This document shows positions 55,646-64,000 of a stretch of DNA of 64,000 nucleotides, in pieces. The translations under genes were made by a program, and so were the position numbers. The DNA comes from Megamerina dolium (taxonomy: Eukaryota > Arthropoda > Insecta > Diptera > Megamerinidae): positions 32,945,253 through 33,009,252 of the forward strand of contig OY978525.1 in NCBI GenBank assembly GCA_963854835.1. Reading direction: 5' to 3'. Position 1 is the stretch's first letter; the number at the start of each line of letters is the position of its first letter. Under the pieces are notes generated by a model that did not search any database, was not told where the DNA came from, and worked only from the letters and a program-made list of their open reading frames with translations.

Positions 55646-56782
55646 TTATTTATTTGCAGTTTTATTTTGCATTTGAAGTTTTTGTATCATACATTCTTGC
55701 TGCTTGATGCGTTTCTTCAAATTCTTAATAATGTTTAACATTATACGTTCTCGTGGTTTCATCTCCTCCTCTGTTTGCGTTTCTCCATTAGTACTAGAGG
55801 GTGATGATAATGATTTTTTATGTTTTATATTATTCTTCATTTTTCTGTTACGTATGTATTGTTGTATGGCATCATCATTAGGATTATCATCATCATCATC
55901 ATCATCGTCGTCGTCATCATCATCTTCAAATACATAATCATCATCGTCATCGTCTTCAATCACATTATCATCATCGTCGTCATAATCAATCACATTAGCA
56001 TCATCATCATTCATAAATGCCTTTTCATCCTCGGCTACTTCTTCAAAAAATTCATTAATATCATCATCCACAGTATCCACATCCACATCGTCAACATTAT
56101 CCACAGCATCGTCAACATCATCCACGGCATCGTCACCATCATCCAGAGCATCGTCAACAGCATCCACAGCATCGTCAACACCATCCACAGCATCGTCAAC
56201 ATCATCCACAGCATCGTCAACATCATCCAAATCATCATCATCGCCGTCGTCATCATTCATTAGTTTTTCGTAAAGAGTTCGAAATTTTGAAGAATTTTCG
56301 TCCGCAGAATCCATAAAAACTTTTGTACTCGTGTCTTCAGCACAGATGATGCCATGTTCTACTATGGGTGTAAGTTGTTCTACTATTGGTGTAAGTTGTT
56401 CCACTACTATTCTTGTTCCATCACCACTTTCAAAAACTGTAATTGATGGAGAATCTTTTGGCCGTTCACTAGTTTCTTTTGATGATGGTAAATTCATATC
56501 TGGTATTGCTTTATAAGTTAATTTAGTTAATGAATATTGTTTCCGCGAGAAATGTCGATCGCATGCAAAAATATATTTTCGAGACAATTTATTAGCATGC
56601 AACAATTCAGCCCATTTTTGTCTTCTGCAAAAGAAGAAAATGTGTATTTATATATGATTTATTATAAAATTATTAGATAAAATCAAATTGTATTTGAGTT
56701 TTTACCTCGCTTCATCGGATGGAAACACATATAGTTTTTTAAAATTTACACACTTTGCAACACATTTCCTATTATCTTTCAT
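55646..56782 (-). CDS. THAP-domain protein A (with acidic repeat and coiled coil)
   Basis: Two exons: 56706-56782 (77 nt, phase 2; donor AG/GTAAAA) and 55646-56624 (acceptor TTTTGCAG), giving 351 aa. Residues 1-75 form a THAP zinc finger with C7, C11, F20-P21, W30, C47 and H50, then IPDMNLP in the position of the AVPTIF-type box. About residues 135-250 are extremely acidic: tandem D-D-V-D-D-A-V repeats, then runs of up to 13 Asp. Basic K/R clusters (RNRKMKNNIKHKK) could be a nuclear signal. TQTEEE is followed by a predicted coiled coil (ERIMLNIIKNLKKRIKQ...) to the end. The family binds specific DNA through the finger and dimerises through coiled coils; the target is unknown. It is divergent from THAP B. 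AATAAA overlaps the stop codon. Confidence 0.88.
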
Positions 56783-57287
56783 TTTGGAAGAAGCGTCTCT
56801 TAGCAGCAGTGGGAGTATAAATTTCACATTAAATAAGAAAGCATTCGTACTGGCCGCTTGTTTTTGTTAAACTATAATAATTTTTGTAAACACAAATTAT
56901 AATTGACAGCATTACCAACTCTACTTTTTTATTTTATTATTCACAATAATTATTTTTATCTGTTAATTCTAACAAGAAATGCTAAATTAAAATATCTGTT
57001 TACGTTTATAAAGAAAAATACTATTAGATATATTTTACTACAAATATTTCTAATTTTAAAATGCATTGAATAACTACTTTCTAATTACTATTTTGATATG
57101 ACAACATTTACGATTCGTTGCCAGTCACTCGTTGTATTCGAATAATTAAAATCAGCTGATCAAGTTACTCATATAAATTACAGCCTATAAAATTGAAATT
57201 GTAAACAAATTTACATATTAATATTATTAATATAAACTTAAAAAATAATCATTTGCAATCCAAATATCGACTTATTACTACCCAAAT
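56783..57287. promoter_or_regulatory. Shared divergent 5' region of THAP A and B
   Basis: 505 bp between the two start codons, which point away from each other. It must hold both promoters and 5' UTRs. I see no clear TATA box or initiator that can be assigned. A GATCAAG/CAGCTGATC motif lies at 57150-57165. Confidence 0.5.
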
Positions 57288-57977
57288 ATGCCACGAAAAA
57301 GAGTATGTGCAGCAAATTGTGAATCTTTTAAGAAATTATTTTCTTTTCCATGTGATGAGAAAAGGTAGAATATTTTACGATATTTACTATAAATGCATTA
57401 TCAAAATCATTCAATTAAGTATATATTTTCCAATAGAAGAAAACTATGGGCTGAATTGCTTTCCATCGAGGATTCAACCAAACCTTATCTGTACGCTTGT
57501 GATAGTCATTTTACTGAAAAGCAGTACGCTTGGGCTAGGTTAAGTTATAAAGCCATTCCAGATATGAGTTTACCACAACCACCAACCAGTAATAAAGAAG
57601 AACAAATAAAAAAACCAGATAAGCTTCCATCTCTTAAAGTGAAATCATTAGAAAACGATCATGAATATATTATAGAAGAATACTTAAGCAAGATTGAAAA
57701 TGATTTGCAAAGTGGGGGAGAGCATAATGAAGAACTCGCACCCAGAGATGATACTATTGATACTAATGCCGGTGATGGGCCTGACGATGAGAATGTGGAC
57801 AATGATACAAACATTAAATTTGCTCATAAACATGTGCAAACTGACCGTAGCCTCAATAACTTAAGCCCCAATGAAATTATTATGGTGCATATGATTCGTA
57901 AATTGAAAAATTACATGAGGGAACAAGAACAAAAAATTCCAAAAATTCAAGTGAAAAAATCTAAGTTATCTGCATAG
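57288..57977 (+). CDS. THAP-domain protein B
   Basis: Two exons: 57288-57364 (77 nt, donor AG/GTAGAA) and 57437-57977 (acceptor CCAATAG), a 72-nt intron, giving 205 aa. The start MPRKRVCAANC begins the THAP finger at the family position (C7, C11, F20-P21, W30, C47, H50), followed by YKAIPDMSLPQ. The middle (about 85-150) is acidic but without the repeats of protein A (DGPDDENVDNDTN). The motif HVQTDRSL precedes a short coiled coil (NEIIMVHMIRKLKNYMREQEQ). The finger and IPDM box are closest to protein A. Likely a nuclear DNA-binding protein; target unknown. AATAAA follows at about 58071. Confidence 0.9.
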
Positions 57978-58641
57978 GAAATAGCAAATATTGTATATTC
58001 TACATATATAATATTTTACTTTGTACCTGCCTAATTTAATGAAGTTAGTTTATAAGTTTAATTGGTTTTAAATAAATACCTCCACGCGACAAAAAAAGGC
58101 ACTCAACAAATTAAATTTTTATAATTCAACAAAAATCTATAAAAATAAATAAATTCAAAAAAATCATTTATTCGATAGCATAACTAACATACATTATCGA
58201 TTTTAGTAGCTTTAACCTCGACAACGTATTGACGAAGGCGGTGGTAGCACTTCGATATAAAAAATGTTTGAATAAGAAAATGAAACGTCGACTTTTATAA
58301 TTAGCAATTGGATCTTAATTCGCTATTCTTCATTCAATGTTGAAATATCTAATTCCTGTAACACAATTGCCACCAATTTTTAATTTTTACAATTCCTGCA
58401 AATCCGTTGATATACTTAGTATTTCAGGGTCAATATACATATTAAGATTTTTTCTTTAAAGAAAAGCACCTGCTTAAATTCAAATAAGCTAGCTTATGCA
58501 GAGACGTAAATATAAATCATATCTATTTGTTTTTATTTATTTTTATTGAGAAAATATATGTAACAATCTCGCTAACACTTGGTTAATTACACTAAGATTT
58601 ATGACAATGTTCCCTCCACGATACGACTAATTACTTACGAA
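57978..58641. other. Intergenic, THAP B to CtsB 3' ends
   Basis: Convergent 3' ends: THAP B polyadenylation region (AATAAA about 58071) and CtsB 3' UTR. A short CTCGACAACG block lies at 58217. No other gene. Confidence 0.6.
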
Positions 58642-58647
58642 TTTATT
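58642..58647 (-). terminator. Polyadenylation signal of CtsB
   Basis: TTTATT on the plus strand (AATAAA on the minus strand), about 37 bp after the cathepsin B stop codon. Confidence 0.65.
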
Positions 58648-58683
58648 GAAAAAGTGACGAAGATTATTACATTCTAAGACTTT

Positions 58684-60026
58684 TTAGTCTAATTTGGGTA
58701 ATCCAGCAGAAATGGAGCTTTCAATACCACAATGATCTTTACCTCGTAGTATTTTGAAGAACCCATTGTTGCCCCAGTCCGTGTTCCATGAATTGGCTAT
58801 TAACCAATACGGAGTCTCCCTCTCAACACCCCAACCTAGTATGCGAATAGCATGTCCACCCAATTCTTTTCCATGTACATGCTGGTAAACTCCATCTTTA
58901 TAAAGAATTAAGTCTTCGTAAACCGTAAAAGCTCCCTCGACCGGACCGTTTGTTAAAATCTCATTCTGAATGGCATTAACGTTGCGGCCAATCGAATATG
59001 ATTTCGCACCGAAATGCTTGTCCTTACTGTAATCAGTTTTGTAACTGGATTGACATTTATGCTGACAGCGCGGAGTTTTGCCATGTTCACCATCACATGC
59101 AGGGCGTGTTCCATTTACATGATGTTCGCAAGGAGCAATTTCATAGGGACGACAACCCTAAATAATATTGCAACAATATTTAATTGATTTATAAAAAAGA
59201 AAATATGTAATTAAATATACTTGGTTCGATCCATATGGTCCACCGCTAACGATACCTTTGCGCGTCCAATAACTCCAGGCAGCACCAGGAAAACCACCAT
59301 TACAGCCAAAACCGCAAGTGTGGCAACATGATACTAAATCATCAGCAGAAAAGTGGAAATGTACATTTCCTTTTGAATGAATACAAACCTACAACAAAAT
59401 CATTTAATATTTCGCAGAAAAATTTGTTCAAATAAACGCTAAAAAAACTATCGCTTTTGGGGTCAGAAAATTGTGTAGATTAATTAGCAAGAAAAAACAA
59501 ATGGGAATATACTACATTAATGACGATAAGAAAGTCTTATCAAATAAGCTTCATTTTGTTTGCTACTTACGCGATCGGACATAGCTTCAACTGCACCAAA
59601 TGCCCAACAAGATCCACAGGAACCCTGATCGCGAATCTCCGAAATAGTTGGACATTCTGGCCATGATTCACGAGCATCAAACTGTTCAGGGACGTCTTTC
59701 TCGCCAGATTCCATGTATAAGTCACCAAGTACAATACGCTTATCAGCAAGTGCAAACTTATGCGCATCTGGGTGAACGCCCATTAAACGACGAATATGCG
59801 ACTCTGGAGTAGATTCGTGGAAGTTTCGCCCAGCCTAAGTAAGATTCATTAGTCATATAACTTATTTTATTATTATTATTTTTTTTTTTTTTTTGTTATA
59901 ACTTACTGTCCATGTTGTAGCCTTACTTTGAACTATTTTAATAAACTCATCTGAAAGAAAAGATGGCTCCGAATTTACCCCTAATATTACTATTAGTATG
60001 ACGGAAATTAAAATTAAACTCCTCAT
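58684..60026 (-). CDS. CtsB: Cathepsin B-like cysteine protease precursor
   Basis: A papain-family (C1A) lysosomal protease. Four coding exons: 59907-60026, 59571-59834, 59221-59388 and 58684-59157, all phase 0 with GT/AG sites; total 341 aa, the normal size. Residues 1-19 are a signal peptide ([16 protein letters not shown]). A propeptide follows to about residue 87. The mature enzyme starts around VPEQFDAR. Catalytic residues are Q110 (oxyanion hole), C116 in SCGSCWAF, H286 in [11 protein letters not shown] and N306 in ANSWNTDWG. The occluding loop ([16 protein letters not shown]196-H197) is intact, which in cathepsin B gives peptidyl-dipeptidase activity. No lesions. A non-coding first exon probably lies upstream (donor at 60440). 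It sits alone on the minus strand between two THAP gene pairs, head to head with THAP C. Confidence 0.96.
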
Positions 60027-60037
60027 TCTCGAAATGT

Positions 60038-60441
60038 TCTGGAAAACAATATCAATAGACCAAGTTATCGTTTTACGCAAAAAAAAAATCAATAGTATGA
60101 GTAACCACGTCGCAAAAAATGAACGATTTTTCAACTGTATTACTTTGTAATTGATGTGCTTTGTGTTTACGTTAATAAATATATGTATATGCGCGGTACG
60201 AACTACATTGAATGATACAACAAATTGATTGTTCTTTTCAATGGCTATTTTCATTATTCTTATTATAAATTTGTAGTCGACTTGTTGAGTACAGCCTGTC
60301 AAAATAGAATAAATGTATTTCATTTGAACCAAACATAATCCTAACTGCTGTCGGGCAATTGGGATTATGGATTGCTGTCGTGTAGCTACACAATAAGCAG
60401 AATGAAATACAAGCAATGCAATGAATTGAAGTATATTTACC
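60038..60441 (-). other. Probable 5' UTR intron and upstream leader of CtsB
   Basis: On the minus strand, TTTTCCAG (acceptor) ends at 60039-60040, 13 bp upstream of the start codon, and a donor CAAGCAG/GTAAAT lies at 60439-60440. This predicts a leader exon just above 60441 and a ~400-nt intron. The long open frame across 59862-60416 runs through this intron and is not a separate gene. Confidence 0.6.
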
Positions 60442-60920
60442 TGCTTGAAAAAATATTAAATGTGTTAAAAAACAATTCGTTTAATTAGAGCAGAGAAAGG
60501 CATTTCATTTCACACGTGATGAGTTGCTTTTGTTTTCACACAGACACGGCGAGAGCATTCAGTTGGTGTCGAACATTCGTACGGAGAGATTTGTATAGAG
60601 CGAAAGAGAGATTCGCATCACACAATTCCCTCTCTGCACTACATCATACGCAAAATGCTATAGTATGAGTATGTGCATCACTGAATTAAAACAATCGAAA
60701 ATTTTGTTTTATAATCATGGCAATATTTTAAAATCAACTATAGGTCTAATCCACCATCAAATGCAGTCGTACGCAATCGCACGCCATGGAGTTGTACCTT
60801 TTTATACATTCCACATTGGAATCAACATTTGTTTACAATTTTATTTGATACACAATCGTACATAAGTTTACAAAAATTGTATGTAGCTGCATAATTTCCA
60901 AATAAAAACAATCCTAAAAG
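60442..60920. promoter_or_regulatory. Head-to-head 5' region of CtsB and THAP C
   Basis: About 480 bp separating the predicted CtsB leader from the THAP C start codon. It is richer in GC and in GAGAG/GAAAGAG words (60540-60615) than the surroundings. A TTCAGTT at 60558-60564 is a possible insect initiator on the plus strand, and ACTGAATT at 60678 could be its equivalent on the minus strand. Confidence 0.45.
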
Positions 60921-61528
60921 ATGCCAACCCAAAGAAGATGTGTCTTGAGGTGTAAACCACGAGGACGATTATTTTTCTTTCCTACCGAAGAGACCAGGTT
61001 GTTATTTCTATTGAAAATATAAATATGTAATATCACTGAAGTTCTTCTCCCATTTGCAGAAGAAAGATATGGTTAGAAGCCTTCAGTATCGCTAACTCAA
61101 AACAAAGATATTTATTTGCTTGTGCTCGTCATTTTTCACCAGTGATGTTTAATACAAAATATCTGAGACAAACAGCCTATCCAGATATTAATTTACCACA
61201 AACAAGCCGTATAGTGCCACTAATCGAACAAGTCTGGTTTGCTAACTCTTGCGAACCAATTGGCCCCAAACACCTCCATGACAGTGTTATTGAAACCCTT
61301 GAACCATTTTCAACAGTTAGCAATCAATTAATTGTTATTGACCGTAAAGTGCAAACTGATCAGCAGGATGTAAAAAATCTTGGACAGCATGCAATCATTA
61401 TGCAGCATATGATCAACAGATTACAAAACGAGCTGCTCCAACGTGAACACACAATTGCAGAATTAAAGTTACAAATAAAAAATCAAAACACCGACTTAGA
61501 AGAAAGTATTATAATTGAACAGTTATAA
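60921..61528 (+). CDS. THAP-domain protein C
   Basis: Two exons: 60921-60997 (77 nt) and 61060-61528, intron of 62 nt, 181 aa. The start MPTQRRCVLRC gives the conserved finger spacing (C7, C11, F20-P21, W30, C47, H50), then AYPDINLP. A segment shared only with protein D follows (VPLIEQVWFANSCEP, then ETLEPFST-SNQLIV-DRKVQ). QTDQQD precedes a C-terminal coiled coil (IIMQHMINRLQNELLQ ... EHTIAELKLQIK). The donor is AG/GTTGTT, a weak splice site, although the reading frame and acceptor TTTGCAG agree with the other three genes. Predicted DNA-binding, dimerising nuclear protein; target unknown. Confidence 0.9.
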
Positions 61529-62022
61529 AAAATATTTTAATTATAACTTCTATTTAAATACAAGTATATATTCCTCATTCACATTAATCTGAAGATATTT
61601 GAAAAAAATGAATTACAAAGTTATTTTTATTTTTATTTAATCCAATGTAATATCGAATAAAAATCGATTTATTAGGTAGTTAAATTTTCAAGGGCTTACA
61701 GAAAACAATTTAACTAACGGCGGTTGCTGTACATTTTATTGTCTTTATAATAGTCTAGAGTCTAGATCCCTAAATTACACAAACAATTTTTCTCTTCCTT
61801 GACAACTAATACATATTCTCAATTGTCTTTTGTAAACGCAGCGTAATAGTATATTTACACATACAAGATTATCGTCATTTTTGAGATTACCACTCAAATA
61901 TAGTTTCAAACAAGCAGAATTCCCATATAAAACTACTACCACCATAATCTAGGATTTTGTGCAAATCCCTGTAACTTTGTTAGATTTTCTTCTAGCAACT
62001 CTGTTTTATAAATGTACTATAA
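61529..62022. other. Intergenic, no gene
   Basis: AT-rich spacer between THAP C and the MITE; AATAAA near 61656 probably serves THAP C. Confidence 0.55.
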
Positions 62023-62551
62023 TAGCCTAGACAGACGGCAGTCTAATTCCGGATTACCGAGTTAATTCGAATTAACTCGGGCATTAACTGCAGCTAATCC
62101 GCATAAACTCTATGAGTTAATTCTCAAAATAAAAGAGGATTAGGGCAATTTACGATGGCAACACTGCTGAAAATTGTCTATTGTGAATTTTTCTCCATCC
62201 ATTTTACAAAATATTAGGTGTGTTCGCTAACAAAAAACTTTCAACAATTGTTAACAGTTTTCAACATGAAAAGTCTTGGCGAACAAATAAATCCAGCTGT
62301 CAATTACGAATGGTGAATGTCAAATTACAAGTTTCTGATAGTTTTCAGTTCACGTACTTCTTGTAGATTTTCTCATATCGAGAGTGATAGATGACAGAAA
62401 TTGATGATGATAGTAATGAAAGTGGACAGACCTAATAAAACAGTAATCAGCCGTTTAGTTAATGCGCAATACTGCCGTCTGTCAGGTTATTTTTTTTATT
62501 CGGATTAAGTGCGCCGGTAATCCGGAATTAGGCTGCCGTCTGTCTAGGCTA
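62023..62551. mobile_element. PIF/Harbinger-like MITE (529 bp)
   Basis: The inverted ends TAGCCTAGACAGACGGCAG(T/C)CTAATTCCGGATTACCG run about 37 bp with one mismatch. A 3-bp target duplication TAA flanks both sides (62020-62022 and 62552-62554), the TWA preference of PIF/Harbinger transposases. The interior has no transposase, only scattered TTAATTC/GATTA subterminal repeats. It is non-autonomous, and the near-identical ends suggest recent activity. Confidence 0.88.
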
Positions 62552-62955
62552 TAAGATTCAGATTGACGATATTACAATTTATATATACCGTCGATACATA
62601 ACCAATTCTTAGATTCAATGGAAAATTACCAACGCAGAAATAATTCGATTATGCTTCCTTTTTTTGTTTTTTCAATCCATTTACTAAGAATAAACTTAAT
62701 TGTCAGCCATGAAAGTTATTCTGGTTTAGTTTGAGAAAATTTATTTTTACATTTTATTGACATTGTCGTTATCACGTTCATTCTGTTTCACTCGCAGATT
62801 CACTAAACTATTTTTGAATAAATCGTTCATCCCTAATCGATGTATAATATTTGAAATGAAGTGACGTTTTGACAATTTGTTTCATTAAACAGCTGTTGTT
62901 TCATTGTTTATAATTAAATGTTCTTTTTAAAGAGATATTTCTTTTAAACAAAAGA
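62552..62955. other. Upstream region of THAP D
   Basis: About 400 bp between the MITE and the THAP D start codon. It must contain the THAP D promoter. No TATA box or initiator is assigned with confidence. Confidence 0.45.
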
Positions 62956-63673
62956 ATGCCTCGCGTAAGATATTGTATTTTAAGATGCAAAGGCTACAAG
63001 TCACTTTACGAGTTTCCCAAAGATGAAGACAGGTAAGTAACAATTACCAATATTATCATTGATGGAAGTAGAAAATAATTATTGGAAATCTATGGTGAAA
63101 ATTACGCCGAAAAGATGAAATAAACTAAACTAAAACTAAATATTGTGTACTTCCTTCGAAAACAAGAATGTATAACATGACTGATAATCTTCTTCCATTT
63201 GCAGAAGGAGAACGTGGCTAGAAGCTTTCGAAATGGTTGATTCAAAACAAAGATATTTATTCGCTTGTAATCGTCATTTTTCACCAGAAATGATTTGCGT
63301 CAAACACTTGAAAAAAACAGCCTATCCGGATATTAATGTACCAAACGCAGTCCGTAGAGTGCCACTAATCGAACAAGTCTGGTTTGCCAATTCCTGCGAA
63401 CCTGAAACTCCTAAAGATCTTGATGAAACTGTCATTGAGACGCTTGAACCATTCTCCACAATTAGTAATCAATTAATTGTTGTTGATCGCAAAGTACAAG
63501 CTGATCAACAGGATTCTCTGAATCTCGGAAAGCGTGAAATTATGATGAAGCATATGATTAACAGATTACAAAGCGAGCTAAACGAACGTGAGCACACAAT
63601 TCAAGAATTAAAATTACAAATCCAAAGTCAAAACAGTGATTTAGAAGACAATTTTCCAACTGACCAATTATGA
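62956..63673 (+). CDS. THAP-domain protein D
   Basis: Two exons: 62956-63032 (77 nt, donor AG/GTAAGT) and 63205-63673 (acceptor TTTGCAG), a 172-nt intron, 181 aa, the same length as protein C. The finger has C7, C11, F20-P21, W30, C47 and H50 (MPRVRYCILRC ... FACNRHFSPEM). After AYPDINVP it keeps the C/D-specific VPLIEQVWFANSCEP and ETLEPFST-SNQLIVVDRKVQ blocks. It ends with a coiled coil (MMKHMINRLQSELNEREHTIQELKLQI). The QTD motif here reads QAD. Roughly three quarters identical to C by eye, so a recent tandem duplicate whose first-exon finger has diverged more than its tail. Confidence 0.92.
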
Positions 63674-64000
63674 ACAAAAATGCATATATATAAATAACTA
63701 CTAAGTATGCAGCAAATATAGGATACGGCAGCTAAATACAAGAAATAATAAATTGCTTCGTGTATTTTATTTTTGTTAACATAAGAAACCAAACAAGAAA
63801 AAAAACGCTCATATGAGTCAAAGGCCAAGAGTTAAATTTCGGACCTACCAGAGTAATTTTCTTAAAGCTCTGCGAAGGTCAGCCACGCGATATATATTTT
63901 AATACAGAAATGCTGTTGGCCGCGCCAAATTTGTAGTGTAAAAAAATTATTAAAAATATACAAAAATACATCCTTCGATATGATGCTTAATTGTTTATAT
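63674..64000. other. 3' flank of THAP D
   Basis: AATAAA at about 63748 is the likely polyadenylation signal. The last 150 bp are somewhat GC-richer (GGTCAGCCACGCG, TTGGCCGCGCC) and might begin another feature outside the window. Confidence 0.45.

Noticed and set aside
55820..56263. Antisense frame rich in Ile/His (147 codons) opposite THAP A
   Set aside because: It is the complement of the Asp-rich repeat and has no start context, domain or splice structure.
59862..60416. 184-codon minus-strand frame upstream of cathepsin B
   Set aside because: It reads through the predicted 5' UTR intron and joins the signal-peptide exon; splice sites and the cathepsin family start favour the Met at 60026.

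Overview
The window reads as nuclear DNA of a higher fly (Diptera). It is AT-rich, has short insect introns of about 60-230 bp, carries many mariner-family transposons, and contains a single-copy cathepsin B gene. At least five loci match the DD41D 'rosa' mariner lineage, first described from tephritid fruit flies, so a tephritid is the best guess; the species cannot be named from sequence alone.

Layout. From 1 to about 55.6 kb I find no host protein gene. This part is intergenic or intronic DNA filled with transposable elements, many nested inside one another: a tRNA-derived SINE with at least nine recognisable copies plus fragments; a nearly intact DD41D mariner (5506-6811) and several DD41D remnants; DD34D mariners (25871-27518, 46201-47714, an internally deleted one at 14797-15364, a Mos1-like remnant near 36.3 kb); a Tc1 remnant; a piggyBac remnant bounded by TTAA (49065-50375); four kinds of non-LTR retrotransposon, including a young jockey-type copy with target duplication (50489-52684) and a family with a TAAG-repeat tail (12.2, 30.0-31.7, 41.0, 46.1-47.8 kb); a possible solo LTR (43992-45181); and long (AT)n tracts.

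From 55.6 to 63.7 kb lies a compact gene-bearing region. Four paralogous THAP-domain genes (A minus, B plus, C plus, D plus) share one design: a 77-nt first exon ending in phase 2, a C2CH finger with identical residue spacing (C7, C11, W30, C47, H50), a Q-T-D-like motif (Q-A-D in D, Q-T-E in A) and a C-terminal coiled coil. A and B are divergent neighbours, and C and D are tandem near-twins. Between the pairs, on the minus strand, sits a complete four-coding-exon cathepsin B gene (341 aa). A PIF/Harbinger-like MITE lies between C and D.

How they work together. Cathepsin B is a lysosomal protease with no obvious functional link to its neighbours. The THAP genes probably encode DNA-binding proteins that dimerise through their coiled coils. 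The transposon layer gives a relative chronology: the SINE is the innermost insertion in three separate nests, so it was active after the mariners and LINEs it interrupts.
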